Source: JBBQHX01 sp035306065 (GTDB taxonomy: Bacteria > Gemmatimonadota > Gemmatimonadetes > Gemmatimonadales > Gemmatimonadaceae). From it: 64,000 bases of DNA. The stretch's first letter is position 1. Each line of letters opens with the position of its first letter. The stretch covers positions 1-64,000 of the forward strand of contig DATGOL010000078.1 of the NCBI GenBank assembly GCA_035306065.1, read 5' to 3'. Below, in pieces: positions 15,460-23,637 of the stretch. The notes below the pieces were generated by a model. The model was not told the origin of the DNA, ran no database searches, and saw only the letters and a program-made list of their open reading frames with translations. Both the position numbers and the translations under genes were made by a program.

Positions 15460-16482
15460 ATGTCCCGCACCGAGATTACAACCCCGGACGAGCTCCCCGA
15501 CGAGTCCGTCGTAGAGCTGTCCCTGCGACCACAGCGACTGGCCGAATTCATCGGGCAGTCGCGGGTGAAGGACAGCCTTCGCATCTACATCGATGCCGCC
15601 CTTGCCCGTCGCGAACCGCTGGATCACACGCTGTTCTTCGGTCCGCCAGGACTCGGCAAAACGACGCTTGCCGAGCTCATGGCGCGCGAGATGGGGGTGA
15701 ACATCCGCACCACGTCCGGTCCGGCGCTCGAGAAGCCCGGTGACCTGGTGGGCACCCTCACGAACATGCGCGAGGGGGACATACTCTTCATAGACGAGAT
15801 CCACCGCCTTCGCCCGGTAATCGAGGAGTTTCTCTACCCCGCGATGGAGGACTATCGGATAGACATCCGGCTGTCCGAGGGACCGAAGGCCCAGACGATC
15901 ACCATGCCTGTCGAGCGGTTCACGCTGGTTGGTGCCACCACGAGACTGGGGATGCTCACGCCACCGATGCGTGCACGTTTCGGCATCGAGCAGCGCCTGA
16001 ACTACTATCCCACGGAAGACCTGGAACTCATCGTGCGGCGCACGGCTGAAGTTCTGGCGGTGGAGATTTCCACGGATGGTGCGCTGGAGCTTGCCCGGCG
16101 CGCACGCGGAACGCCGCGTGTAGCAAACAGGCTGCTGCGCCGCGTGCGCGATTTCGCGCAGGTTCGCTCGGATGGTGTGATAACGGTCGAAGTGGCCAAA
16201 GCCGCGCTCGCCCTGCTGGACGTGGACGAGTTCGGCCTGGACGACATGGACTCACGCATCCTCCGTGCAATCATCGAGAAGTTCGATGGCGGACCTGTGG
16301 GCGTGGGAACCATCGCCGCGGCGGTGGGTGAAGACGCGAGTACCATCGAGGAAGTGTACGAACCCTTCCTGGTGCAGAACGGATTCCTGCAGCGTACCCC
16401 GCGTGGCAGAATGGCAACCGCGTCTGCCTATCGACACTTCGGCTATGACGTTCCGCGGCCCGAACAGAGTTCATTGCTCTGA
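15460..16482 (+). CDS. ruvB: Holliday junction branch migration ATPase RuvB
   Basis: The AAA+ motor that drives branch migration with RuvA. The 340-residue protein shows Walker A GPPGLGKT (61-68), Walker B LFIDEIH (Asp112, Glu113), sensor 1 in VGATTR, and the C-terminal winged-helix domain. Length and start (MSRTEITTPD) fit the family. It is not next to ruvA/ruvC; the class I aminotransferase-fold and M50 protease genes and an intervening divergent region separate them. queA begins four bases after its stop. Confidence 0.96.
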   Translation: MSRTEITTPDELPDESVVELSLRPQRLAEFIGQSRVKDSLRIYIDAALARREPLDHTLFFGPPGLGKTTLAELMAREMGVNIRTTSGPALEKPGDLVGTLTNMREGDILFIDEIHRLRPVIEEFLYPAMEDYRIDIRLSEGPKAQTITMPVERFTLVGATTRLGMLTPPMRARFGIEQRLNYYPTEDLELIVRRTAEVLAVEISTDGALELARRARGTPRVANRLLRRVRDFAQVRSDGVITVEVAKAALALLDVDEFGLDDMDSRILRAIIEKFDGGPVGVGTIAAAVGEDASTIEEVYEPFLVQNGFLQRTPRGRMATASAYRHFGYDVPRPEQSSLL

Positions 16483-16486
16483 TCGC

Positions 16487-17524
16487 ATGCCACATGGGCT
16501 GCTGACCAGCGACTACGATTTCGAGCTTCCCGAGAGGCTGATCGCCCAGGCTCCGGCCGATCGGCGCGATCAGAGCAGGCTCCTGGTGCTGCACCGGAAG
16601 TCCGGTCAGATAGAACATCGTTCCTTTCGCGACCTTCCCGATTACCTGTCTGCCGGAGACATACTCGTACTCAACGTGACGCGAGTGCTCCGGGCGAGAC
16701 TGCTCGGCACCCGCGACAATGGAGCACCGGCAGAGGTGTTCCTGCTCAAACGCGTTGAAAGCGAAGGCTGGGAAGCGATGGTGCATCCGGGTGGCAAGCT
16801 GCGTCCCGGAAGGATCATCCGAATATCGCCCGAACTCTCGGTGGTCATTGAATCCATAACGGACCGACGTACGAGGATCGTGCGGCTCGAGACCTCTCTT
16901 CCCGAAGACGTGGCGATCGAGCGCTTTGGCCATGTGCCACTGCCACCGTACGTGAAACGCACGGACAGTCCCATTGACGCAGAACGCTACCAGACGGTGT
17001 TCGCGCGGGAGTCGGGATCAGTTGCAGCGCCAACCGCAGGGCTGCACTTCACGCGGGAGCTGCTGCAGTCCATGCAGGAGAAGGGAGTGAAGAGTGCCGA
17101 GGTGGTGTTGCACGTGGGAGCAGGAACCTTCAAGCCGGTTGAGGTGGAAGATCCGGCGAACCATCGGATGCACGAGGAGTGGTACAGCCTGAGCGAGGAA
17201 TCCGCCGCGGAACTGAACCGCGCGCGCGGGGCCGGTGGCAGGGTGGTGGCCGTGGGTACCACGTCGCTCCGCACCCTCGAGAGCTGTGTCCGGCCTGATG
17301 GCAGCTTCCGGCCGGGCGAAGGCGACACGCGTATCTTCATTCGGCCTCCGCAAAGCGTGCTCGGGGCAGACGTGCTGCTCACGAACTTCCACCTGCCGCG
17401 CTCCACGCTGATCATGCTCGTGAGTGCGATGGCCGGCTACGATCTCACAATGTCCGCCTATCGTGAGGCGGTAGAACACGAATACAGATTCTACTCATAT
17501 GGCGATGCAATGCTGGTTCTCTGA
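16487..17524 (+). CDS. queA: S-adenosylmethionine:tRNA ribosyltransferase-isomerase
   Basis: Transfers the ribosyl part of SAM to preQ1 in tRNA to make epoxyqueuosine. The protein (345 residues) starts at ATG 16487 as MPHGLLTSDYDFELPE, the family N-terminus; the frame is open further upstream inside ruvB but this is not coding. Conserved stretches include PADRRDQSRLLVL, AAPTAGLHFT, HVGAGTFKPV and the C-terminal LLTNFHLPRSTLIMLVSA. tgt, which inserts preQ1 into the same tRNAs, follows after one small gene, so the cluster makes queuosine. No preQ1 riboswitch could precede it, because only four bases separate it from ruvB. Confidence 0.95.
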   Translation: MPHGLLTSDYDFELPERLIAQAPADRRDQSRLLVLHRKSGQIEHRSFRDLPDYLSAGDILVLNVTRVLRARLLGTRDNGAPAEVFLLKRVESEGWEAMVHPGGKLRPGRIIRISPELSVVIESITDRRTRIVRLETSLPEDVAIERFGHVPLPPYVKRTDSPIDAERYQTVFARESGSVAAPTAGLHFTRELLQSMQEKGVKSAEVVLHVGAGTFKPVEVEDPANHRMHEEWYSLSEESAAELNRARGAGGRVVAVGTTSLRTLESCVRPDGSFRPGEGDTRIFIRPPQSVLGADVLLTNFHLPRSTLIMLVSAMAGYDLTMSAYREAVEHEYRFYSYGDAMLVL

Positions 17525-17552
17525 GCGTGGTTGCCGCGGAGCGCCTTCCTCG

Positions 17553-17978
17553 GTGCGAAGTGTCGTTCCCGGCCTCGGGGGAATCGCGGTGCTCCTCGCG
17601 GCGGCAGTCGTGCTGTCGGGGTGCCGCACGACCACCACGGTCACCTACCTGCCTACCCCCGAACGCGCGCGGATGTCCCTCGAACAGGGTTCAGCCACCC
17701 TCGCGCAGTTCATGCAGGTTCAGTGTGGCGAGATTCAGGCGCGCGGTGGCGCAGACAGCGTGATTGCACGCGTGGTTGTCGGCGACAACGGCGAGGTACA
17801 GGAATCGGAGCTGGAATCGGGAACTGGCAGTGAGTCGGCTGACAACATTATCGGTGCGATCACGGCCCAGCTCACGTTCGCGGATGAAACGCCGGTGCCT
17901 TCGGCCGGAGCGGCGCGCGTGCTGGCCAGCTTCAGCTGCACCCCGCCCGCAAGCGCGAAACTAAGTCGCCTGCCGTGA
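17553..17978 (+). CDS. Small lipoprotein with a TonB C-terminal-like domain
   Basis: A predicted lipoprotein of about 141 residues. A hydrophobic stretch ends in the lipobox VLSGC (Cys24 when counted from GTG 17553). The mature part has a segment VIARVVVGDNGEVQ followed by a helix-like stretch and a final strand, a pattern that resembles the TonB C-terminal domain; this resemblance is weak. GTG 17553 is preferred because it gives a compact signal peptide; an in-frame ATG at 17499 would overlap queA by 26 bases and add 18 residues. The stop overlaps tgt in a GTGA. Its place between two queuosine genes probably reflects operon packing rather than function. Confidence 0.65.
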   Translation: MRSVVPGLGGIAVLLAAAVVLSGCRTTTTVTYLPTPERARMSLEQGSATLAQFMQVQCGEIQARGGADSVIARVVVGDNGEVQESELESGTGSESADNIIGAITAQLTFADETPVPSAGAARVLASFSCTPPASAKLSRLP

Positions 17979-19264
17979 GTGAGCTCGAGCAGGCTGCACG
18001 TACCGGTGCCGGCGGCGAAGCGAACGAGGCGACAGCGCCAACTCGTGAGGCTGCGCCTGACGCGCCGAACGCCGTGAATGCGCCAGACGCATCCAGCTTT
18101 GACTTCCAGCTTCAGGCAAGCCAGGGCAGTGCTCGCGCCGCAATCTTCAACACACCGCACGGCAGCGTGGAAACACCAGCGTTCATGCCCGTGGGAACGC
18201 TCGCAACAGTAAAGTCGCTGGACCCGCGGGAGCTCCGCGCGTCTGGCGCATCCATGATCCTCGCCAACGCCTACCACCTGCACCTCAGGCCCGGCGACGA
18301 ACTCATTCGCGACATGGGCGGGCTGCACGAGTTCATGAAGTGGCACGGACCCGTTCTCACCGATTCGGGCGGCTTTCAGGTGTTCTCTCTCGCCACCCTC
18401 AACACGGTGCGCGAACACGGCGTGGAGTTCCGCAGTCACGTTGACGGCGCCCGGCTCACGTTCACACCAGAGTCCGTGATGCGCATCGAGCGCAACCTGG
18501 GCGCTGACGTGATCATGCAGTTCGACCACGTCATTCCGGGACAGTCAGACGAAGCTGCCGCGCGCGACGCGAGCGAACGCAGCATCCGATGGCTCGCCCG
18601 GTGCCTGGAAGCCTTCCGGGAACTTGGGCGCGACGGGTTCACCGCAGCGGACGGCAGCATTGGCGCCTACCCGAACCAGGCGCTCTTTCCCGTGATGCAG
18701 GGCGGCGTGCACTCGCACCTGCGTCGCGAAGCCGCATCTGCCATTCGCGATCTGCACGACTGGCCGGGCTACGGAATCGGCGGGCTCTCGGTAGGAGAGC
18801 CCAAGCCCGACATGTACTCCATGCTCGAGGTGTGCGACGCCGCGCTGCCTGCGGATCGCCCGCGCTACCTGATGGGTGTCGGCTTTCCCGAAGACCTCGT
18901 TGAGGGCGTTGCGCGAGGCGTTGACCTCTTCGACTGCGTGGCCCCTACCCGCATGGGCAGGAACGGCACAGCCTTTACCAGTGAGGGACGGCTGAACCTG
19001 AAGCGTGCGGAGTTCAGGAAGGATCCCGCGCCGCTGGACCCGGCCTGCGACTGCTACACCTGCAGCACGTTCTCACGTGCCTACCTGCGGCACCTGTACG
19101 TATCGGACGAGATGCTCGGCCCGCGCCTTCTGTCGCTGCATAATGTACATTTCCTGCTCGCACTGATGCGCGAGGCGCGCCAGGCGATTCTCAACGGCGC
19201 TTTCGACGGCTGGCGCCAGAACTGGCTGCTTCGCCACCACTCCCGGCTCAACTCCGGCTCATGA
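17975..19264 (+). CDS. tgt: tRNA-guanine transglycosylase
   Basis: Exchanges guanine-34 for preQ1 in tRNAs with GUN anticodons. The 429-residue protein has an N-terminal extension of about 40 Ala/Glu-rich residues, then the core: VGTLATVKSL, LTDSGGFQVFSL (substrate-recognition Asp), FDHVIPG, GIGGLSVGEP, LFDCVAPTRMGRNG (nucleophile Asp region) and the zinc site CDCYTCSTFSR with a downstream His in LLSLHNVHFL. Start is GTG 17975, overlapping the lipoprotein stop; a start inside the extension is possible because the core begins near residue 40. It overlaps yajC by four bases, the widespread tgt-yajC order. Confidence 0.95.
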   Translation: MSELEQAARTGAGGEANEATAPTREAAPDAPNAVNAPDASSFDFQLQASQGSARAAIFNTPHGSVETPAFMPVGTLATVKSLDPRELRASGASMILANAYHLHLRPGDELIRDMGGLHEFMKWHGPVLTDSGGFQVFSLATLNTVREHGVEFRSHVDGARLTFTPESVMRIERNLGADVIMQFDHVIPGQSDEAAARDASERSIRWLARCLEAFRELGRDGFTAADGSIGAYPNQALFPVMQGGVHSHLRREAASAIRDLHDWPGYGIGGLSVGEPKPDMYSMLEVCDAALPADRPRYLMGVGFPEDLVEGVARGVDLFDCVAPTRMGRNGTAFTSEGRLNLKRAEFRKDPAPLDPACDCYTCSTFSRAYLRHLYVSDEMLGPRLLSLHNVHFLLALMREARQAILNGAFDGWRQNWLLRHHSRLNSGS

Positions 19265-19626
19265 CCTTTTTCGCCGCACCCGCCGCACTCGCGATCCTCC
19301 AGCAGGGAGGCGGAATTCCGCTGCCCGCGCTGCTGTTCCAGATGGCGGCACTGTTCGCCATTTTCTACTTCCTGTTCATTCGCCCGCAGCAGAAGCAGCG
19401 CAAGACGCACGAGGCCCGCCTGCTCGAGCTGAAGCGAGGCGACTCGATCGTCACCGCCGGCGGCATTGTTGGCGAGATCGTGGAAATGAAAAAGTCCACC
19501 AAGGACGGACAGCCTGTTGCCACGCTCGAAGACCGCGTGACGATCAAGAGCGGCGAAACACGAATCATCGTTGAGCGCGGCCGCATTGCGCGCGTAGTCA
19601 CCCCGTCCGTTTCCTCTGCGTCGTGA
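19261..19626 (+). CDS. yajC: Preprotein translocase accessory subunit YajC
   Basis: A 121-residue single-pass inner-membrane protein that associates with SecDF. The transmembrane helix spans about residues 23-40, and FLFIRPQQKQRKTH immediately after it is the family signature. The cytoplasmic domain has RGDSIVTAGGIVGEI. It overlaps tgt upstream and def downstream by four bases each. In many bacteria secD and secF follow yajC; here def and fmt follow instead. Confidence 0.93.
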   Translation: MTFFAAPAALAILQQGGGIPLPALLFQMAALFAIFYFLFIRPQQKQRKTHEARLLELKRGDSIVTAGGIVGEIVEMKKSTKDGQPVATLEDRVTIKSGETRIIVERGRIARVVTPSVSSAS

Positions 19627-20177
19627 GCCTGCTGGACATTCACGTTCTCGGCTCTCCGATTCTGCGCGAGCAGACGGAGCCGGTGGTGGAGGTTTCGGAC
19701 GAAATTCGCCGTCTTTCCGACGACATGTTCGAGACGATGTACGCGGCCCAGGGAATCGGCCTGGCAGCTCCGCAGGTCGGACGCCTGGAGCGCATGTTCG
19801 TATGTGATGTTGACGGTGCCCGCTACACGTTCATCAATCCCGAACTGGTGCTCGCCGAGGGAAGCGACAAGGCCGAGGAAGGCTGTCTGTCCATTCCCGA
19901 GATTTTCGGCGAGGTCACCCGTCCGGCAACGGTTCGGATGAAGGGGCTGGACCTGGAAGGGAATCCGTTCGAGATCGATGCCTCCGAACTGCTCGCGCGC
20001 TGCCTGCAGCACGAGCTCGATCACCTGAACGGCCGGCTCTTTATTGACCACCTGAGCCTGCTCAAGCGCAGGAACTCCCTTGCCAGGTGGGACCGTATGA
20101 AGTCGCAGTTCCCTGCCCTTCGCCGCACGCTGTCTCCCACGGACATAGCAACTCACCACGGCGGCGACGAACTCTGA
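19623..20177 (+). CDS. def: Peptide deformylase
   Basis: Removes the formyl group from nascent proteins. The 184-residue metalloenzyme has the three family motifs: GIGLAAPQVG, EGCLSIP (metal-binding Cys) and QHELDHLNG (two metal His and the catalytic Glu). Start is GTG 19623 in a four-base overlap with yajC. fmt follows 25 bases downstream, the classic def-fmt pairing for formyl-Met handling. Confidence 0.95.
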   Translation: MSLLDIHVLGSPILREQTEPVVEVSDEIRRLSDDMFETMYAAQGIGLAAPQVGRLERMFVCDVDGARYTFINPELVLAEGSDKAEEGCLSIPEIFGEVTRPATVRMKGLDLEGNPFEIDASELLARCLQHELDHLNGRLFIDHLSLLKRRNSLARWDRMKSQFPALRRTLSPTDIATHHGGDEL

Positions 20178-20202
20178 AGCTCCAAGCGAGTACCTGACGC
20201 CG

Positions 20203-21144
20203 ATGCGTATCGTTTTCTGGGGCACCCCCGAATTTGCGACACCAGCGCTGCTGGCCCTGCTCGGCGAAGGCTTTGACGTGGCAGGAGTCGTTACCCAGCC
20301 AGACCGCCCTCGCGGTCGCTCGCGTTCCACCCTGGAGCCCAGCCCGGTAAAGCGTGTTGCCGAGCAGGAAGGCATTCCGGTGCTGCAGCCCGAACGCCCG
20401 CGTGGAGCGGAGTTCATGGAGCAGTTCGCGGCGCTGGAGCCGGATATCTCCGTTGTAGTAGCCTACGGGCACATCCTGCCGAAGGCGGTGATCGACCTGC
20501 CGCCCATGGGCACGGTGAACATCCACGCATCACTGCTTCCCCAGCTCCGCGGCGCTGCGCCGATTCAATGGGCTATCGCTGAGGGGCATGAGGAGAGTGG
20601 CGTCACCATCATGCAGATGGTACCTGAGCTGGACGCCGGACCGATTCTGCACGTGATGCGCACGCCACTCAGCCCGGACGAAACCGGCGGCGAACTCACC
20701 CAGAAGCTCTCCGAGCTGGGTGCGCAGGCGATAGTGGAGGCGCTCGCGCTTGTTGGTGCAGGCGTGATCGAAGCCAGGGAGCAGGACCACTCGCTCGCCA
20801 CCTATGCCCCGAAGCTCGACCGGTCCACGTGTGAGATCAGCTGGACGGCTGCGTCAGACGTGGTAGCGCGTCGCATACGCGCCTTCGACCCGCTGCCCGG
20901 TGCATGGAGCATACTTAAAGGAGCAGACGTGAAGCTGTTCGGGGCGCGTTCGCTGCCGGAGCTTTCCGGGGCGCCCGGTGTGGTGATCTCAGTAGACGAA
21001 TCCGGTCTGTGCGTGGGTTGCGGGCAGGGCGCTGTGCGAGTGACGTCCGTGCATCCGGCGGGGCGTCGGAGGCTATCTGCGTTCGACTGGTACCAGGGAC
21101 GCGGCGTGGCGGTGGGCGACGTGATGGGTTCGTCGGCCTCGTAA
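20203..21144 (+). CDS. fmt: Methionyl-tRNA formyltransferase
   Basis: Formylates initiator Met-tRNA using 10-formyl-tetrahydrofolate. The 313-residue protein opens with MRIVFWGTPEFA, has VVTQPDRPRGR, the catalytic NIHASLLPQLRGAAPIQWAI stretch (Asn and His of the folate site) and MQMVPELDAGPIL, then a C-terminal OB-like tRNA-binding domain ending near DWYQGRG. Length is normal. It lies between def and rsmB, an order widespread in bacteria. A 172-base gap follows, in which I see no clear signal. Confidence 0.95.
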   Translation: MRIVFWGTPEFATPALLALLGEGFDVAGVVTQPDRPRGRSRSTLEPSPVKRVAEQEGIPVLQPERPRGAEFMEQFAALEPDISVVVAYGHILPKAVIDLPPMGTVNIHASLLPQLRGAAPIQWAIAEGHEESGVTIMQMVPELDAGPILHVMRTPLSPDETGGELTQKLSELGAQAIVEALALVGAGVIEAREQDHSLATYAPKLDRSTCEISWTAASDVVARRIRAFDPLPGAWSILKGADVKLFGARSLPELSGAPGVVISVDESGLCVGCGQGAVRVTSVHPAGRRRLSAFDWYQGRGVAVGDVMGSSAS

Positions 21145-21316
21145 GGCGCGGAAGAGGCTGCCGCAGGGGCCGCAGTGGAGTATCTTTTCGGAGTATGCCG
21201 GAGCCTCGTCGCAAGCTGACCGGTTCGCTCCGAGACCCATCTGAAGCGTCGCCCCGCCCCTGCAGGCACGTACCGTCATCGCGTACCACCCGAACGCGCC
21301 ATTGAAGCTCGCAGCC

Positions 21317-22828
21317 ATGAAATTCAACGCGCCCGAAGTGCAGCATTCCGCTTCGAGCAGGGGTTCGCACACGCCAGGTAGTCCGGCGGGGAGCGGCGGT
21401 CGCCCTGTGCGAGGTGGTGGTGGTGGCGGTGGTGGTGGCGGTGGTGGCGGGCGCGGGCCCGGGAAGCGAGGCGGAGGTGTTGGTGGCGGCGCGAACCGCC
21501 ACGGACGCCGCTCCAGCAACAGCAGCATCACGGAAGCACGCATAGTTGCAGCGCAGGTTCTCGAGGACCTTCGCGCCGGCGAACTCCTGGATATTGCATT
21601 CGAGCGCAGGGCCGGTTCCCTCGACCCTCGCGACATACGCTGGACGCGCGAGCTCGTTTGGGGAATGCTGCGCCGGCGCTCCATGCTGGATGCGATGCTT
21701 GCCGAACGAGTGAGTGGCGGCCTCGCCAGGCTCGACCCGGATCTCACCGATCTCCTGCGTCTGGGCATACAGCAGCTGCTGCACATGGGGAGCGTTCCGC
21801 CTTACGCTGCGATTGCGCAGACCGTGGAACTCGCAAAGCGTCGCCACGGCATAGGCGCCAGCAAGCTTGTGAACGCAGTGCTTCGGCGAGTGGATCGGGA
21901 CGGCCCCGACCTGCGGGTGGAACTCCCGGACAACCCGATAGACGCGCTGGCGCTGCAGCAATCCCACCCGCGCTGGCTTGTGCAGCGGTGGCTGGAGCAG
22001 TTCGGAACGACGGAAACCGAGAAGCTGCTTTCGGCCAATAACCTGGAGTCGGTGGTTTACGCTCGCCCGTGGGGCGTGTCTGCCGAGGAACTGGCATCCT
22101 CGCTGGAGGCTGCGGGCGTTAGCGTGTCCGCGTCGCCGCACCTGGACAGCTCGCTTCAGCTGGGAGGGATGTCGTCGCTCACGGAGCTTGGTGCGTTCAG
22201 GCAGGGGCAGTTCTTCGTGCAGGATCCCGCCGCAACGCTGGTAACGCGCTACGCTGCGATGCCGCCAGGCAGTACCGTTGCCGACCTCTGCGCGGCCCCG
22301 GGAGGGAAAGCACTGGAGCTTGCGCGTGCGGCGAAGCTGGTTGTTGCCGGTGACCGTTCGGAGTCTCGCCTGAGACGCATCGATGCCAACCTGGCACGTT
22401 TGCGCGCCGAGAATGTACTGATCGTGTGTGCAGACGCGTCCGAACCTCCGGTGCACGGCATGGACATGGTATTGCTTGACGTTCCGTGCACCGGAACGGG
22501 AACCTTCCGCCGGCATCCGGATGCGCGCTGGAGGCTGCGTCAATCAGACCTGGCCATTCTCAGTGCGGTTCAGCGCCGTCTGCTGGCTGGTGCTGCAGCG
22601 GCTGTGCGCGCGGGCGGCTTGCTCATTTACAGCACCTGTTCGCTGGAGCCGGAGGAGAACGAAGAGCAGGTACATCACTTTCTCGCGGGGAATCCGGAGT
22701 GGGAACTGGAGCCTTCGCCTGACGCGGAGATTTCTGGAGATATGATAGACGAGGGCTTTCTGCGCGTGCTGCCGCAACGGCACGGGGTGGACGGTGCGTT
22801 CGCTGCACGACTCAGACGGAAGCAATGA
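21317..22828 (+). CDS. rsmB: 16S rRNA m5C methyltransferase, RsmB/NOP family, with polyglycine N-terminal tail
   Basis: Methylates C967 (E. coli numbering) of 16S rRNA using SAM. From ATG 21317 the protein has 503 residues. After a disordered tail with 13 consecutive glycines (33-45) flanked by Arg/Gly/Ser, the NusB-like domain starts near residue 70 (ITEARIVAAQVL). The methyltransferase core shows ADLCAAPGGK (about 322-331), DVPCTG with Cys391 (motif IV) and STCSLEPEENE with nucleophile Cys441 (motif VI). A TTG five codons upstream is a possible alternative start, and the tail makes the true start uncertain. It overlaps the PASTA gene by four bases and follows fmt, the usual fmt-rsmB order. 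Confidence 0.92.
   Translation: MKFNAPEVQHSASSRGSHTPGSPAGSGGRPVRGGGGGGGGGGGGGRGPGKRGGGVGGGANRHGRRSSNSSITEARIVAAQVLEDLRAGELLDIAFERRAGSLDPRDIRWTRELVWGMLRRRSMLDAMLAERVSGGLARLDPDLTDLLRLGIQQLLHMGSVPPYAAIAQTVELAKRRHGIGASKLVNAVLRRVDRDGPDLRVELPDNPIDALALQQSHPRWLVQRWLEQFGTTETEKLLSANNLESVVYARPWGVSAEELASSLEAAGVSVSASPHLDSSLQLGGMSSLTELGAFRQGQFFVQDPAATLVTRYAAMPPGSTVADLCAAPGGKALELARAAKLVVAGDRSESRLRRIDANLARLRAENVLIVCADASEPPVHGMDMVLLDVPCTGTGTFRRHPDARWRLRQSDLAILSAVQRRLLAGAAAAVRAGGLLIYSTCSLEPEENEEQVHHFLAGNPEWELEPSPDAEISGDMIDEGFLRVLPQRHGVDGAFAARLRRKQ
21413..21451 (+). repeat. GGN trinucleotide tract (13 codons) encoding polyglycine
   Basis: Thirteen consecutive GGN codons, mostly GGT with some GGC and a final GGG, inside the N-terminal tail of rsmB. 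The run is a simple-sequence tract prone to slippage in steps of one codon, which would change tail length without shifting the frame. Confidence 0.9.
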
Positions 22829-23637
22829 TGACGGAACCTCACTCACGCTCGCACGGGCCTGACGGCAGGCGACTGACATCCAGGCGGCGCGGCAGCAGTT
22901 CGGGCAAGCTGCCGACCTGGAACGAGTTTTCACGCGGACCTCTGCCCTTTCTCGGTGTTGCGTTTGCCGGATTCGCGATGGCCTACCTGGTGATAGCCAT
23001 CTTCGTGTTCCCGGGCGGCAGTGGCGAGGAAGAAGTGGAGATCCCTAACGTGGTGGGGCTTTCGTACGACGAAGCGGTTCAGCGACTCGGCAGTTACGGT
23101 TTTGCTACCGACCGCGCCGAGGAGCGCTACGACGCCAGCGCCCCTGCATACACGGTTATCGAGCAGACGCCGCGTGCAGGCATTACGGATGTGGCTGGCG
23201 CCACCATCAGGCTTGCTGTGAGCCGGGGACAGCTGCGCGGAGAAGTTCCCATGGTCATGGGGCTCACGCGCGAAGAGGCGGCGGCAGTGCTGGAAGACGC
23301 CGGCCTCGAGGTTGGCGATGTGAGTTCGCGCGAAGACTCTGCCCCCCGGGGGCAGGTTGTGGGAACGGCGCCGTCAATCGGCTCCTCCGTACCACTTCCG
23401 TCCGCGGTGAACCTCGTGATCAGCACCGGCCCTTCAAGGGTGGAGATTCCCGATGTCACGGGACAGGAACTGCCTCACGCGCAATCGCTTCTCGAGCAGC
23501 TCGGCCTGCGTATCACGACCACGTGGGATAGCTTGAGCTACATGACTCCGAACACCGTGGTGGGACAGTCGCCTGCCGCCGGGCAGTCCGTGCGCGCAGG
23601 CGCAACGGTTTCCCTCATCCTTGCAGGACGTCCATGA
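22825..23637 (+). CDS. Membrane-anchored protein with three PASTA domains
   Basis: A 270-residue bitopic protein. A basic cytoplasmic segment of about 40 residues is followed by one transmembrane helix (about 42-62) and three PASTA repeats starting at VEIPNVVGLS, EVPMVMGLT and VEIPDVTGQE. Each has the two-motif pattern with a later Gln/Thr-x-P and Gly-x-x-V turn. PASTA domains bind peptidoglycan fragments or division proteins, usually as the extracellular part of PknB-type kinases or penicillin-binding proteins. Here no kinase or transpeptidase domain is attached, so the protein could be a free-standing sensor or scaffold. Overlaps of four bases join it to rsmB and rpe. Confidence 0.88.
   Translation: MMTEPHSRSHGPDGRRLTSRRRGSSSGKLPTWNEFSRGPLPFLGVAFAGFAMAYLVIAIFVFPGGSGEEEVEIPNVVGLSYDEAVQRLGSYGFATDRAEERYDASAPAYTVIEQTPRAGITDVAGATIRLAVSRGQLRGEVPMVMGLTREEAAAVLEDAGLEVGDVSSREDSAPRGQVVGTAPSIGSSVPLPSAVNLVISTGPSRVEIPDVTGQELPHAQSLLEQLGLRITTTWDSLSYMTPNTVVGQSPAAGQSVRAGATVSLILAGRP

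Noticed and set aside
19261..19626. secD/secF expected after yajC
   Set aside because: The following genes are clearly def and fmt; absence next to yajC says nothing about presence elsewhere.
20915..22543. Long antisense frame (542 codons, - strand) across fmt and rsmB
   Set aside because: Lies opposite two well-supported genes; its translation is Arg/Pro/Gln-rich without fold signatures, a usual effect of high GC.
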